NCBI RefSeq assembly: GCF_021462225.1
Contig: NC_061794.1
Span: forward strand, 45,694,914-45,758,913
Source: Girardinichthys multiradiatus
Lineage: Eukaryota; Chordata; Actinopteri; Cyprinodontiformes; Goodeidae
Direction: 5' to 3'
Length of the DNA stretch: 64,000 nt
Made by a program: the position numbers and the translations under genes. The notes beneath the pieces are model-generated. The model made no database searches and had not been told where the DNA came from. It worked only from the letters and a program-made list of their open reading frames with translations. Below are positions 27,001 through 42,000 of the stretch, piece after piece; positions within the stretch are counted from its first letter, which is position 1, and each line of letters opens with the position of its first letter.

Positions 27001-30000
27001 TCCTTGCTGTGTGCTTGGACAGAAGTAGCTTCTTTGCTGTCCTTCATCCTAAAGATTCTTCACCAACTGTGCTCACATCCTACTGATGTGGAGCAAGCTC
27101 TGCACTGGTGGCAATGCGATTCTGTGAAGTACTTCAGGACTTCTCAGCTTGAAGTTCTTGGTGATCCTGAATATTGTTCTTCTAGACTCAATACTCTCAG
27201 TAGCAGCTTCCTTCATGTCAGGCCATTTTGATGCTTTATTTAAGATAACAATTGCTAAGACTAAAAGACAATAGTTTCAGTGCACCTCCTTATCTTTTAT
27301 AATAACCATTCTGCTAATTAGAGTAATAGAGTTGTTGTGATGATCATATTGCTGAACTGACATAAAGTCAGCTGATCATGTTGAGCACAAATATAGTAGA
27401 AATTGGTACAGAATGTGTTAGATTCCAATAAATCCTTCTGTATGTCTCTGAATCTGTCAGTGTTGGATCGTGTTAACATGGAGCTGGCAAATCGTCAGGA
27501 AGAAAACCTCAACTTGACTCGGGCCATCAGGGACCGCCTGCTCCGCTTCCGCTCTGAAATGATTGACCTGCGAGACGCTCTGAACGAAGCTGTGAACAAC
27601 ACGGCCAGAGCTGCAGAACTCAACAGTGTGAATGAGAAAACTCTGGAGAAACACAATGTGAGAAATCCGCCAAAAAAAAGAATATAAAGTGTGTGTGTGT
27701 GTTTATATCTGATCTCTGCTGTCCTTGTTTCTCTCAGAGGAACATTGAAGACTTGTTAATGAAGCTGAAGGACGTGAATGACACCATGGACATGGCTGTT
27801 GCTGATGTCACTCAAGTCAACACTGTGGTTCAGATGCTGCAGGAGTCCAAAGAGGTTGGAACAAATAAAAATACAGAAACATCATCGTCAATGAGCTTCC
27901 AGTTTGATGCAGACTCTGACATGGAGTTTAACATATCTGTTATGTTCACTGTCAATCAGCTGTGAAAATGATCAAGTTTTCCATCTGGATCAATGTGAAA
28001 ATGTGCACTTCGAGTTAAATGACCAATGACATTCATCTTATATATTTTGCACAGTTTTGCACAGGTAGAATTTCAAAAGAAGGCTGCAAGTTTTTCCAAG
28101 TGTTCCATGTCAGAAACTGGAAGCTCAAGATAAAACAAATATATAATTGCTCTAGCCTTCCTTATCTGCTGCTTTTAGTTTTATTGCAGGCTAAATCAGA
28201 GGCATATCTTGACAGGTTATAGAAATATTGATTCCTTTTAAATAGGTACCTAAATCTCCTTGCTTCTTTGGGTGTTATTTTCAACAACTTGTTGATATTA
28301 AAATAGCAGACTGTGATTCTTTTTGTCTCAGTAACAGCATCCACACTGAGGAGGGCTGTTTGTGTGATCAGCCTGTTAGCACGTAGTGTGTCGGGTTCAC
28401 TGTTCGGGAAAAGACCCGACTTTTCTGTTCCTAACAAGCCAGTCAAAGCGGATCAAGTTGAAAATCCTTCAAAAGTTTTATTTCCGTTTGAGGGTACACA
28501 GGACATTCGTGCTTAAAATTGCAGATTCCACATCACTGCAGTAAACTGATGTTAAAAAGGACTGTTTGAAATCCATTATCTGTTAGCAAGTGTCAAGAAC
28601 TCACACTCTCACACACTAAGAGTAAGACATTCAGCTGCAGTAGATTCCCACACCTGATAGAGATGATGTTCCTCAATCTGCTGAAGGTCACAGAGATGGT
28701 TGGACGCAACATCATGAACCAAACCAAGAAGTGAGGGAACACTGGATTCTGATTCTTCATCACAAGATTTAACAATAATTTGAGCAACCCATGTTTTTGT
28801 AATATTTAGAGTGTAAATAAGTTGGAGTTAAGATGTACATAAGCATGTACATATTCAACTGGATTATTTGCTGGGAACTGGTTGGCTACCAAAGGCCCTC
28901 CACATAGCACAGGCGGTCCATAGAAACACATGCTGCATGTGGACGGGTGTTGCTTTGGTCAAAGATTGTCACCGGGTCCTTGGATTACTGCCTGAGGTGA
29001 CCTGAAGTCAGACTATGGCTTCCCACACCAGGATGCTAGGAGAAACACTGATGCATCTTTCCACGTCAGTGAAATAATCGGTTCTCTTTCATTTGCATCG
29101 TCATTCAAACACAATAATCTTCACTCATCATCAGTCCAGCCCTGCAGACTTGTGCCTTTTAAGCAGTCTGTTCTGAAGTGTTAATGGTAGTCTATGCATG
29201 AACGGTGAGCATGTTGTCTAACTGATGCCAGTCAGTGTGTCAGACCATCTGTTTGCTCTAAAGACTCAAATAACTGTTGCACAAAGCAACTATCCTCTGG
29301 TCTCTGGCAACCAGAACTTCCAGGATGATTGTGGATGCCCTCGTCCAACATCCAGCTTCTGCCACACCTGTATCTAATGCACCTCCGAGACCAGCTCTGT
29401 TTCCTCTTCAGTCAATGTTCTAATTAACTGTCAGAAGCCCCACATACTGCCTGAGGACATGTTGCTCCACTCATGATGCCACCTCTCATGTCCTCTGGTG
29501 TCCACACTTAGGTCATAAGTAACCGAACGTTTGCCTCATAACTTATATTTCCCAAAGTCATATTTTGGCAAATATAGCTTAGACAATTAAGCCATGAGGC
29601 TAAAGATAAGTTACTTTTAGAAAGATGAGATTATTAAAAAATCTTGATGCATCTAGTTTGGCTCTAGTCTGTTAAGGAATGAGGCAGATATATCCTGTTG
29701 GAATAATCAGCAGCTAATTTAGTAATCAAATAATCATTAACTAGAGAGCACTTATCTTCCATTTACTGGTTTGGCCCAGTTAGTATTAAATAAGTGGGAA
29801 AATCCATTCTTCAGCTGAAGACCCTCAGTGTATTAGAGGATCTCATATAAAACCCTACTTTCTATCACTGCTGTAAACCGAAGTAAAGCCAGGTGTTGTA
29901 TTTGTATTTGTCAGGAGTATGAACGTCTGGCGGCGCAGCTGGATGGCGCCAGGTCGCCTTTGGCAAAGAAGGTGCAAAACCTTGCTGGCACCAACTCCTT

Positions 30001-33000
30001 AATCCCCCTGGTGGAGGAAGCAGAGAAACACGCTGAGCTGCTGAATGCGTTAGCCAAGAACCTGACCAGGTGGGATCCTTTGTGGTTCCAGCTAAAATGT
30101 CCCTTTTGGACATAGAAGTGATAAATAGTTCCATCGATTAATAAAAGGAGGTTAATCTGTGATGTGTTGCCACTGCAGTTTGGTTGCAGAGACCAACAAG
30201 GATCCATCTGTGGATTTAACAAAAGTCTACAACAATATTGTCAACAACATCAGTGCAGCAGAAGAGGCAGCTAGGTTGGCTGAGAAGGCTGCGAATGACA
30301 CTCTACAGGTACAGTACATGCACAAACACAGACAAGTGCTTTTTTAAGTACGTAAATCGTTTTATTTGTTCATATCTGATTTTCTTCTAAATCCTTTTAG
30401 AATGTAAGGAACCAGGACCTTGGACAGGCAGCGAGGGCTCTGAAGAACCACAGCATGGAACTGCATGATGAAGTCAAACAGCTGAACGATGAACTCAACA
30501 ACAGTAAACACAGTGTTTCTGACAGACACATTTATTCTCATCTTGTATTTGCAGGATGATGCAGTTTTCAGAATCTGAAGAGTTAAACCTGACCTTTCTG
30601 TCATGCAGCCCTGAAGGGAGAGCTGGAGGAAGCTCAGAAACGGCTGAACGAAGCCAAAGCCAAACAAGATCAAGCAATGAAGGATCTGGAAGCGATTCAG
30701 AAAAGCCTCAATTTCACCTCAAGTATGCACGTCCAACATGTTTAATCCATGTAGTATTTCTGAATTACAAATATTAAATCAGGCTTCATGCATTGGGAGC
30801 ACTCTGTGACTCTGACCTCTGATGAAACAGCAGCAGGGAAATATAATTCCTCCAGTGGAAACCCAGCAGTTCAGGCTATGCTTAGAGGGTTTGACATGAA
30901 AAATTATTCTGTTTCACGCATTTTTTTAAATGTGCTGATACTTCTATGTGATACAAGTGTCCAAATGACCTTGATTCAGTGTTTTCTGCCAGTAGGTTGG
31001 TTTATGTGGAGGGAGGAAACTAACCAGCATCAGAAACTCTTATGCTTATTTTGGGATTAAACCCCCTGACCTTTACACTGTGGGATAGTGGAAGGTCAGA
31101 TAGACAACCTGATCAACCAATCACAGTTTTAGTGCAGCAATTTTCCACAGGTCCAGGGTCTTTTCCTTCATGTACTGATCATTTCCATAGAAGCCTTGGT
31201 CAAAACCTTTAATGCCATAAAAATATAAATATGCATTCATCAAAGAAGATGGAACAGTTTTCCAATATCTGGAAGGCCTGAACGTGTTACCAGTTTTGAT
31301 GCCAGTAAGTAACAAACATTGGCTGTAGAGGTTCTGCTGAGGGAAGAGATTGCTGTTTGTACTCAGAAGACTAGAATGGCTTTGAGCTGTTTAAGCTGCT
31401 CAAAAACGCTAAAATTAAAGGAGCTCTCACTTCTTTTTTTATCTTGTCACATATGTTGGCCTCTAAAAACACATTTCCCACAGTTCAAAATTTAAAGATT
31501 TGAAAGATCTTAAATATTAAGTTCTGTCGCACACAGTGTGGCGAAAAGGTGTTTTTCTCCTTAGAGATTTAACCGATTTTTGCTTTTTTGTTAGTTTCAG
31601 ATCATCAAACTAATTTTATTGCAGACAGAGATAACTAGAACCACAACTGAGTTCAATTTCCCTTGGTACACCTTGACCTGATAACAGCTAGACCCGTAGA
31701 ATTAAAATATTACTCAAGTAGAACCTGTCTGACTACATAAAGTAGGCAAAGGTATTTGCAAAAGCAACACATCATGGCGAAGTTAAAGGATAGATGACAA
31801 AACAATATCATTGACATCTATTAGTCTGAATCTTGGATTCGACTCATCCAGGATGTCACAGAAGAACGTAGAACAACACATAAAGTTGTGCAGGTCTCAC
31901 ATGGTTCAGTTAAGTCCCAAGGTCATAATTCAACAAGAAGAAAAATGGCCTGCATGGGAGAGTTTGGGCAACAACACCACTGCCATCTCCAAAAACACAA
32001 AGACCAGGTTCACATTTGCCAAAAATATCCTGATGATCCCAGAGACTTCTGGGACAAATGTTCTGTGGGCTAACGAGACAAAAGTGGAATATCTTGCGAT
32101 TCTGTTAAATGAAACTAGCACTGCATTTCAGAAAGGAAGCAACAGTCGAACAGTGATGTAAAAGACTTGATGCCAGTCATTGCAAACGCTTGACAGCAGT
32201 TGATGCTGCCAAGGTTGGTTTACAGTCATGGTTTTAAATATGTCTTGTCTTTTTTCATTCTTTTAAATGTAGAGATAAATCATTTAGAATTCAGTCCCCT
32301 GCTGTTTCCAATTTCACGATGTTTGGAGCTCATTTGTTTTATTTTATTTGCAGATGTGACTCAGGAGATTAATGAAGCAAAAACGGTGGCAGAAAAAGCA
32401 AACAGTACGGCCACCAAGGTCAACAACATGTTGGGTCCCATCAAAGAGCAGCTGGACCAGTGGCAGCAGGCTTACGGTGATACCAACTCCACCAGCAATG
32501 ACATCAATATGGCCCTGATAAATGCCAGCGAAACGGGTGGGAATATTTAGCCCCACTGTTTGTTGCTCATGATTTCTCCTTATTAGCTTTAATCTTTGCT
32601 TATTTATCTAGGTCTGTTTTTTCTGGTCTTTGGGTTGACTGAATTTGTAAAGCTAAATCAGGCATAAATAGTTTAGATTATTCAATGGCAGACATCACAT
32701 TTTGGAGTGCAGGAACGAAAGAGAGCATCCATGGAGATACAGCCTCTGTAGGACTGAATGGTGGACCAATAAATGTAACAATCAATAAGCTGCTTACTTC
32801 TATCTATCTATGAAAATCTTAAGAGTTTTAGCAGTTTCAGATCTGTCAATATGTCTGAATGCAAAATTATTTTACTTAAACAATGAGCTCTTAATAAATA
32901 GTTGATAGAAAGGAATGTGATGAATATATTATAAAAATATATTCCTAAAATCATGTAATGAACACTTATATACTAACTACATTGGAGCTAGTCACATTTA

Positions 33001-36000
33001 ACAATCACATTTATATAGTTTGATTAAGTAAAGAAACAAAACCTAAACAAACAGGAAATCTAACTAGCAACTACTTAAAGGGAATTAACATCCAGATGGT
33101 TATTGGCTGATTAAAGTTTTAACTTTATTAAAAGGATATGAGAGTCTCTCTCATAATGAACTACTAAACTACCTCAAATAATGTCTGTGTTTTTTTATTC
33201 TTCTCAGTGCAAAAGCTGGAAGAACACATTCCGACGCTGATGAAGAAACTTGATGATCTGCAGAATTATTCCGTCCAAATGCCAAACATCTCTGAGAACA
33301 TCAACCGGATCCGGCAGCTCATTCAGGAAGCCCGCAACACTGCCAGCAAGGTGCACACTCTCTGCTCCTTTCAAAGGATTTCCACATTTAAAGAAAGTCT
33401 TCGTACAAAGTTTGAAGGTCTGCATTTGAGTTAACAGAGTTGAATGGCGGTTCTTTCCCCTCCAGGTGAGCGTACCCATGAAATTTAACGGGAGGTCTGC
33501 TGTTCAGGTTCGTACCCCTTCTAACTTGGCTGACCTGGCTGCCTACTCCTCGCTGAAGTTCTACATCACCCTGTCAGAGACAAAGCAGAGAAAGCGTTCT
33601 AGCGATGACACGAAGCCACAGCTCGTCTTCTTCCTTGGCAACAAAAATGTGTGTCTCACCACAGCATCACAGATGGACATTCTGTGGACAAGAGGGACAA
33701 ATGCGTATTACTTTTATAATCATTACCATGTCTGTTGTATTTGTAGTCTGAAAAGGAGTTTTTGGGCATGATATTGAAGGAGAAGAAGCTGCACGGGTAC
33801 TTTAATGTTGGTGGAAAAACTGCTGAGGTGGTGATGTCTGAAAATGTCCAATCTGATGGAAGCTTCAACAAGGTTGTTTTGGAAAGGTAAAAAAAAAAAA
33901 CTTATTAGATGATGATTCACAGTTGGTTCATTAACTGTAGGTTTGCCACTTTGACTGGTCCAATGCACCACTGGGAGTTTTCAGTTTAACTCACCAGGTT
34001 GTGGAACATCTCCAGATTTCAGGGAGTCAGTTCCAGAGATGAGCATCTAAATAAAAACAAGATAAATGGTTTGTCTTCTTGTTTAGTTCTGGTTCATGGA
34101 ACACTGAGTAACCACTGATGACCCGAGCCTTCTGAAAAGTTCACACCTGACAACTAACTCTTACGTAGAGTTAGGCTCCTCACCACTCAATGCTTTTTAG
34201 ACCAATAGCAAGATTTAAAAATCCCTCCTGAACCAAACAGGGAGACAGTGCAGCGTTTTAGATTTCTGTTGGGATCCATTTTTCTGCTGTTGGTCAGGAC
34301 TCTGTCAGCAGTATTTTGGATGACCTGCAGCTGCCTCATTGATTTTCTTTCTTTTTATTTCCAACCCTGTGAAGACATCATTACAAGAATAGCCACCAGC
34401 TTACTCTGACAGGAAACACGTTAATTTTGGAAATGTTTTAGGGCGGTAGCTCGTCCAGAGCTACAAATAGGTTTTTTGTACGCTCTGTTTTTTTCCATTA
34501 TTGGGTCTACTTGAATCATGATCTTTAACCTTTTTAACAATTTTAGGACAAAAACAAACACTCTGCATTATGTTCTGCATTAAGATGAAGAAAATTCAGT
34601 CTTACCCACTTATTGATATTATGAACACACTGAGTGACTATAAGAAACTGAGGTCATGCAGTGACAAGGAGAAATAATGTTGTGTGTCATCAGTATATAT
34701 TGTGACATTCAGGAGACGCTGTATTATTCTCTAATCTCAGCTAGAGTGAGCTTGTAGATATTGAATAAAGGTAGGCTGAGAATGGAGCCCTGAGGAACCC
34801 AAATGTGATTTTTGCTCAGATTTACAAAAACCAAGTGATTCAATTCAATTTATTTATACAATAAGTGATGCCAACTAGAAAGAAACCATTTTGGCACAGT
34901 ACAAGAAACTTTTTTTCTCAAAGAACGAACTGAGGCAAAACAGTTAGTTCATCTTTTTCCATTGACTTGCGTTTTCAGCTCAGAATGCATGACTTCCAAG
35001 CGTATGTACTTACTTGGCATGTCATGCTCTCTGTTTTAACCTAGGATCCTCCAGTTCGGTGAAATGTCCATGTCTTCAGTCAGCCAAGAGCAGGGTGAGA
35101 TAGTCTTCAAAGATGATCAGGAGGCCAAAGGTGATCAGGGACTGCTCAACCTCCTAACCAGCGACACGATCTTCTATGTAGGCGGTCCCCCGGATTCTTT
35201 CCAAGTAAGTAAAGCTGGGCTAATTGCCTCCCTTGTCAGGTTACACTCACTGTTATATGAAGCAGTGCAGCTGCTTGGCCCTGAAAGTCATGTTCGGGGT
35301 TACTGGCAGGGTGAATATTATTCACCTTTAAAATTGAAGAAATCTGAAAAGCAAAAATAAGGATATAAAATGTTCCCAGAAATCCCCTGAAAAAGTACAA
35401 TTTTACTTTGTAAATCCAAAAAAAGATGACTGATTGTTTGTACAGATAAACTTGGACATTCTTCATATAAGGTGCCTATTAGACATTAAATGTACATAAT
35501 TTATTTGATAAGGTAAAAAGGGGATTAGGATGTGTTGGTGCAAATTTAATCTAAAGGAGAAGAATTATCTTTATTTGCTCTTGATCTATTTCTTTCAGCT
35601 GCCTGCCCCATTTAACGATTCAAAAGGATTCAAAGGCTGTATTGAGCTGGGCACGCTGAACGAGGAGGTACTCAGTCTATATAACTTTGAAAACACCTTC
35701 CAGCTCAACACCACAACGGACAAACCATGCAGCAGGTCAGAGCACATATGGCTTAATTTTGAACATTGCATCAGATGTTTTTCAGTTTACTTTCCCTCTG
35801 CCTCATTTTCAGCCGTCTTTAACTTGGTTGAATTGAAATCCTTGGAGGCGTACAAAACTGTTTCTGAAAATCTTAAACATACACTGTATTTGCTTGTCTA
35901 CTTTTACAAGTAGATTAACTTTGATGACCTTCTATTCTGAATCTACAGTATAAGGTCCAGTTTGTTAATGGACCCACCGTTGCCAGCAATAGCAACTTTA

Positions 36001-39000
36001 ACTGCTTCGTAAATATCTACCACAAGGTTTAGTAGTGTGTTCATAGTTAGATGAGAAAACCAGACCTGCAGCCTCCGCTCTAAATCATCCCAAAGATGTT
36101 GAAGAAGGTTGAGGTCAGGACTGTGTGCAGGACAGTCATGTTTCTTCACCCCAAACTTTATACACCTGCAGACATGGAAGTGATTGGAACACCATAATTC
36201 ACTGCTTTGGTGCTGTGACCCAATACTTTTGGCTTTATCGTGTATCTGCAGCTATTTATGAGATATGTTTCTGAGAAGTAACGAGAAAACGAAAGTACAC
36301 CCTTATTTAATTCCTGTGATTGTTTGTGTCAGGACATAATCTGATCTGGTCATATAAAGGTTCAAAAATAAACCTGAGTTCAGCATGTAACCTAACAAAA
36401 AACAACCAACCATATTCCACATTGTCATTATTTATTAAAGAAAGATGAGACCAAAGTTTGAGGAAGACTGAGGACAATCAATCTGTTTCCTAAGGTTTTC
36501 AGAGGGAAAGTAGCAGACCGATGCTGTGAGTCAAATGTTCTTGATGCATTGATCATGATCAGTGTGACCACCTTTATGAAAGCATGAGTTTCTGTGAGTT
36601 TGGCCTTAGAGAAGCAACTGTAGCTGCTTAATAATACGGGAAAGGTTTCAGGCCTATCCCAAACAATTTGAAGTGTTTAGGATTATTCACAAATAGAAAA
36701 CATTTCAGATGTATGCCAATCTTCCCGGGAATGGATGTCTCAGTAAATTCAAACCTAAGGTCAGAGGTCGCAATGCAAAAAATCCCAAGAGCTCCATGTC
36801 TGACTCCGCAGGCCAGAGTTAGCATCTTAACTATGTTTAAGTTCATGACAGAACAATTAAGAGAAATACTGAACAAATATGGCATGTTTGGAAAAGGACG
36901 GATTGAAAGGGAAATCCTGCTCTCTCTTTAATAAGAAGGTGGAACCAGGACTTAGGTTTGCAAAGTTAGATCTGAAAGAGCAACAAGACTTCTGCAGCAA
37001 TATCCTCTGAACAAGTGAGAATAATGCACAGGTGTTTGGCCACAAGCACAAGAAAACCAAATCAGTACAAACACCTCACACCATCTGTCAAGCATGGTGG
37101 TGGAGGGCTGATGATGTGGGCCTTGCATTCATTGAGTGGACTGCTGTGTACCAAAGTATTCAAATGTGAGGCGGTCTGTCTGACACCCGAAACTTGGATG
37201 TAATACAAATCTCTGATCAACAGTGTTGGTCAGAGGCCTCAGCAGTGACCTTGTCAAAAGTTACTGAATGCTTTGCTAGAAAAGTAAAGTATTATTTTTT
37301 CTGTTTTAGCAAAAGCTCTCTGACACACAACCATGAAAGAACTGTTGCTTTGTTGAATTGTTTTGTTGGTCAGTATCTATTTTACTCATTTACAATGTCA
37401 GCCTTCTTCCAGCAGGTGCAAAAAAGACTTTTCGGATATTTTGGTGTTAACTCATTTTGGTTTTCTTCCTGATCACGTTTTTTGTTATCCGTCATCCATC
37501 TGTCTATACCCGCGAGGGTGGCATGTCTGCTGGTGCCTGTCTCCAGAGGTCATTGGGTACAACCTGGACAGTCACCCATTAATCACAGGGCAACACAGAG
37601 ACACACAGGACTCACACATTCCTAACTGGGATGGTTTTGGACTGTGGGAGGAGGCCAGAATACCCAGAGAGAACAAGCAAACTCCATACAGAAAGACCCC
37701 AGGCTGGGATTTGAACCTATGCCGTTTCTGCCGCAAGGCACTGCCATTCTTTGTTGTTATTCTGGTAAATATTTCTCCACTGTGTGTTTCGTTGCTGAAT
37801 GTGCATTTTTTAAAACAGGTCCAAGCCCAGCCTGATCCAGTCATGGGTGATTGACGCGTCCTATTTCGATGGAACCGGCTTCGCTGAAATCAGCTTGACT
37901 GATGGGGTCACACGCTTCGAGCAGGAAGTCAGACTTCTCTCACGCAAAGGAATAATACTTATGCTAAAAAACCAGGTAAAGACCCAGCTCGTTTGATTTC
38001 CACCTAATCATAACATTCCCAGCTTCCTGTCAGCGTTATGTTCATCAGCGCCAGCTGTAGTTCTTCAGATATGCTGAGTGCTTTCTTCCACGTCTCTCCT
38101 CCTTCAGACGAAGGTCTTGTGCCTGGCCGTGCTGCAGGGACAGCTCCATGTCTTTTATGACTTCAGCGGTACTTTGATCGATCTTCCGCCTGATGTAACA
38201 AATATGAGTCTGCTGAAGATTGGTGATGGGGATGCTAAAAGTGTGAGTTGGACATGTTTTTATCTTCTGTTGTTTATTTAGCAACTTAAACCAGTTTTTG
38301 CAAACACTGTATTAAAATAGACACAGAGCCTTTTATTCTTACCATCTGACTAAACATTTCCTGTTTTATTTTAGCTAGGATTATCAGTTTTAAAAGGTTT
38401 ACATACAGTAAGAATATTATGCATTTAAGCCCTTTAGGAAAGCTTGGGTGGTGATTTCATGGCTTGGTAAGATTCCCATTTGTTAATGCACAACAACTAA
38501 GTGAAACGGAGGCACACCTCTGGACTTATTTTAAGGCATCACCTCAAACACACTGCCTGCTTGTGGGGCATCATGGAAAAATCTAAATCATCCAAGATAT
38601 CAGGAGGGGAAATGTGGACCTCCACAAGTTTGGTTCATCCTTTGGTACAATGTCTAAAGGTGTCACATTGCTCGAAATAGATAGCAGCGTGAGGGAAGAA
38701 CATCATGGGGGAATATTAAAGCAATATCTCAAGACATCAGGCAAGAAACCTTGGAACAAATGGTTCAATGAGCCTAATTCTTACAGCCAATGAGTTACAA
38801 AGTGGCTTAGGGTCAACAAAGGTCACGTTTTGGAGCAGCCATCACAAACCCCAGATCCCAATGTCAGAGACAATTTGTGGCAGAGCTGAAAATGTGTGTG
38901 TGGGCAAGGTGGCCTACAAACATTGACCCGGTTATTCCAGTTCTGTCAGGAAGAATGGGCCAAAATTCCAGCAGACCACAGTGGGAAGCATGGGGAAGGA

Positions 39001-42000
39001 AACCCCAAACATGTGAGCCAAGTCAGCTGATTGACAGGACGCATGGCCATTTTGATCAATGACCGATATAATTTGTCACCAAAGAAACTCCCCTAAGAAT
39101 CAAACTGACAGAAATCCCAGAAGAGCTGCAATAAAATATTACTTAGGATGTTTTTTGGTCCCTCGTTTCCTAATTTTTCCACAACTTTGTACCTAAACAA
39201 ATATCCCAAGAAAGATCCAAGGTTTTCTAAAGCCAAATGTTTAAGCTTTTAAATGAAAAACGTTTTGTGTCATGGGTGTGACTTTATTTTTGTCAACTGA
39301 TTGGACATCCTCCAAAGGCAGAGATTTCATATTTTTTCTTGCAGTTTCCGTTGCAGGTTGCATCTTAAAGAGCATTAATTACAGCTGCAGCTTGTTTATA
39401 GTACTATCAACATGCTACATGATAATTGTCATGAAAATAACATTTTCCTCTCTGTTGTTTAGATCTTAAAAGTATTTTTGTTGTTGTCTTTCAGCTGGAC
39501 CTTATCTTGGTGCCCAGGTCAAATGTGGTGGTGGTGAGGAGCGCTCGTACCATCGTATTTAAACAAACTTTAGGCCAGGAACTACCAGAGTTCAAGAGCA
39601 AGTACTATCTGGGAGGAGTACCAGAGGAGGAGATGCCAGAGAGGTTGGTGGGACCACATGATGAAACCATCTTTTTGTTTTAAGTAAAGGAGATGTTCAT
39701 GTCAGTGGGGCCTGGGTGGTATCTATGGTAGGTTTATCAATTGGGGTCAAAACGAGCATGATGCTGCCACTGACGTGTTTTATTGTGTAGATGGTGTTTT
39801 CAGTTTGCATTGTTGGTTAGTTTTCTCTCTCATGTGGTCTGTGTTCTGAACAGAGCACCTTCTTCCATATTTTTGCTACAAAGCTTGTGTCAAACATGGA
39901 CACCTTGTAGTTTAGATTTGTGGAAGGCACAACTAAAACCTTTCTTAAGATTCCCACCTGAGCTGTAGATCGTAGCAGCTCTAGGCCATTTCTTTCTACA
40001 TGCAGTATACCTTAAAGTTCTTGCCCTTAAGCTTTATTTAATTTTCGATAATCTCAAAACAAACTGCATTAAATGATGTGCTGCTAGTTGATGCGTTCAC
40101 AGACTGAAGGTTTTCAGTTTTAATGCGTTTAATGAGCAGGAAAAATACCTGTTATTTAATTCTTCTTTTTCACTATTTGATCTGCCAACTGCAGCCCTCA
40201 GCCAATCAAGGAAACACTGGTAGATTGATTGGTCATCGGTAGTTTGGGTAGTTTGTCAAAGGGAAGCATCCACACAGCATAATACTGCCATCGCCGTTTT
40301 TCACTGAGGATGGTGTTTTCTGAATGATTGTGTTAGTTGAACAAGCCAGAAAGAAACTGCGATTTTTCCACTCTTTGAACCGGAATAGGAATATGGCCTG
40401 AGTAACTGATTCATCGTTAGGTTGTAGAAAATCACCAAAACTTTAGAATTTAATCCTGAAATGTACTAAATGTTTAAAAAATAGTAAAGATTTTAGTGTT
40501 TTTTGTCTTGTCAGTTTGAAGCAGCTGTTTTCAGCGCGCAGCTCTGTGAGAGGCTGCTTCAGGAACGTGAAGATCAATGGCCTTTACGTCAATCTGAAGA
40601 CCATGAAAACCTCGGGAGTCAGTTTCGGCTGTGAGGACGACCTCCTGGTAAAATAAAATTAACACACTTGGGTGTGCTCTTATTTTTTCAGCTTGCAAGG
40701 TTTATTTTGTCAACACAAGCTCTGGATTGAGTATTTGAGCTGGAATTAATTGGACAGAATTAGCTGTGTTTTTGCTTTGCTGGAGTGTCAGCAGTCTGAA
40801 CTGGTTTCCATTAAATAGAAGCTTCGGAGGACCACTCGTTAAGCTGTTGTTTGTTTGCGCAGGTTGTTCGGGAGGCTTATTTCAGCGGTCAGAGCTACCT
40901 GGAGTTAGTCCTGGACAAGCCCAACAGTCTGAAGGACAACTTCTACGCCAGCTTCAGCTTCAGAACAGATGAGAAAGACGGGCTCATGTTGTACCACCGT
41001 GATCAGGTCAGAAAAAAAAAAACCAGATTCCCCGCTTCTCCTCTCTATTATCCTCCACAGCTTATTGTTTGATATTTGCAACCTGTTGTGGCTGCAGGAG
41101 GGAATCTGTCAGGTCTCTCTGCAGAAGGGGCACATTGTGGTGAAAGCTGGCAACAGTGAGGTTAAGACTCAGAAGACGTACAACGACAACAACAGCCACA
41201 ATGTTGCTTTGTACAACAACATCAATGGGTAAGACAGCCAGATATGGCAACTCAAGGTGGGTCGCAAAAATACGACTTCAGGCTTGACTTAGACTTGTGC
41301 CCTAAAGACCTAAATCTTGACTTGGACTTTAGCAGATTTTTAGATGCTGAATGAAATGTTAAAAGATTAAGACATATTTATTTGTGAGCTCCGGCTTCCT
41401 CCCACAGTCCAAAAACATGACTGTTAGGTTAATTGGTTTCTCTAAATTGCCCTTAGGTGTGAATGAGTGTGTGCATGGTTGTTTGTCCTGTGTGTGTCTG
41501 TGTTGCCCTGCTATGGACTGGCGACCAGTCCAGGGTGAACCCCGCCCCCCGCCCCCTGCCCATAGACTGCTGGCACCAGTTCCCTCGCGACCCACTATGG
41601 AAGAAGCAGTAGAAAATGACTGGCTGACTGGCATACTTATTCATGAAAATTAAATTAAAGATTGAAAGATAATCATCAAATGTTCATGTAATAATTTAGG
41701 TCTAAGGACCAATTGTACAAACAGTTGGATTCCTGACCTCGGCGATGCAGGGTTAGAGGTGAACTAGATGTTGGGGATTTGATGAGAAAATCTTTATTTC
41801 AGTTGTAAGGCTTGCATCGGACTTTGAAAAATTAACTGAACATCTCTGAAAACGGCTGTTTTGATGCTCCAAGGCAAGGCCAGAGTGTTTGCTGACTGTC
41901 GGCTTGCTTCTACCACAGGTTACGTCTTTACATGGACGACATGCTGGAGAAAGTCAACGGTGGCAGGAAGCCGAGCAGCACATCACTTACTTTTACAACT

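Noticed and set aside
33553..33600. Furin-type site KQRKRS in LG1
   Set aside because: The P4 residue is Gln, so RxxR is not met; the loop is more likely just surface-exposed and basic.
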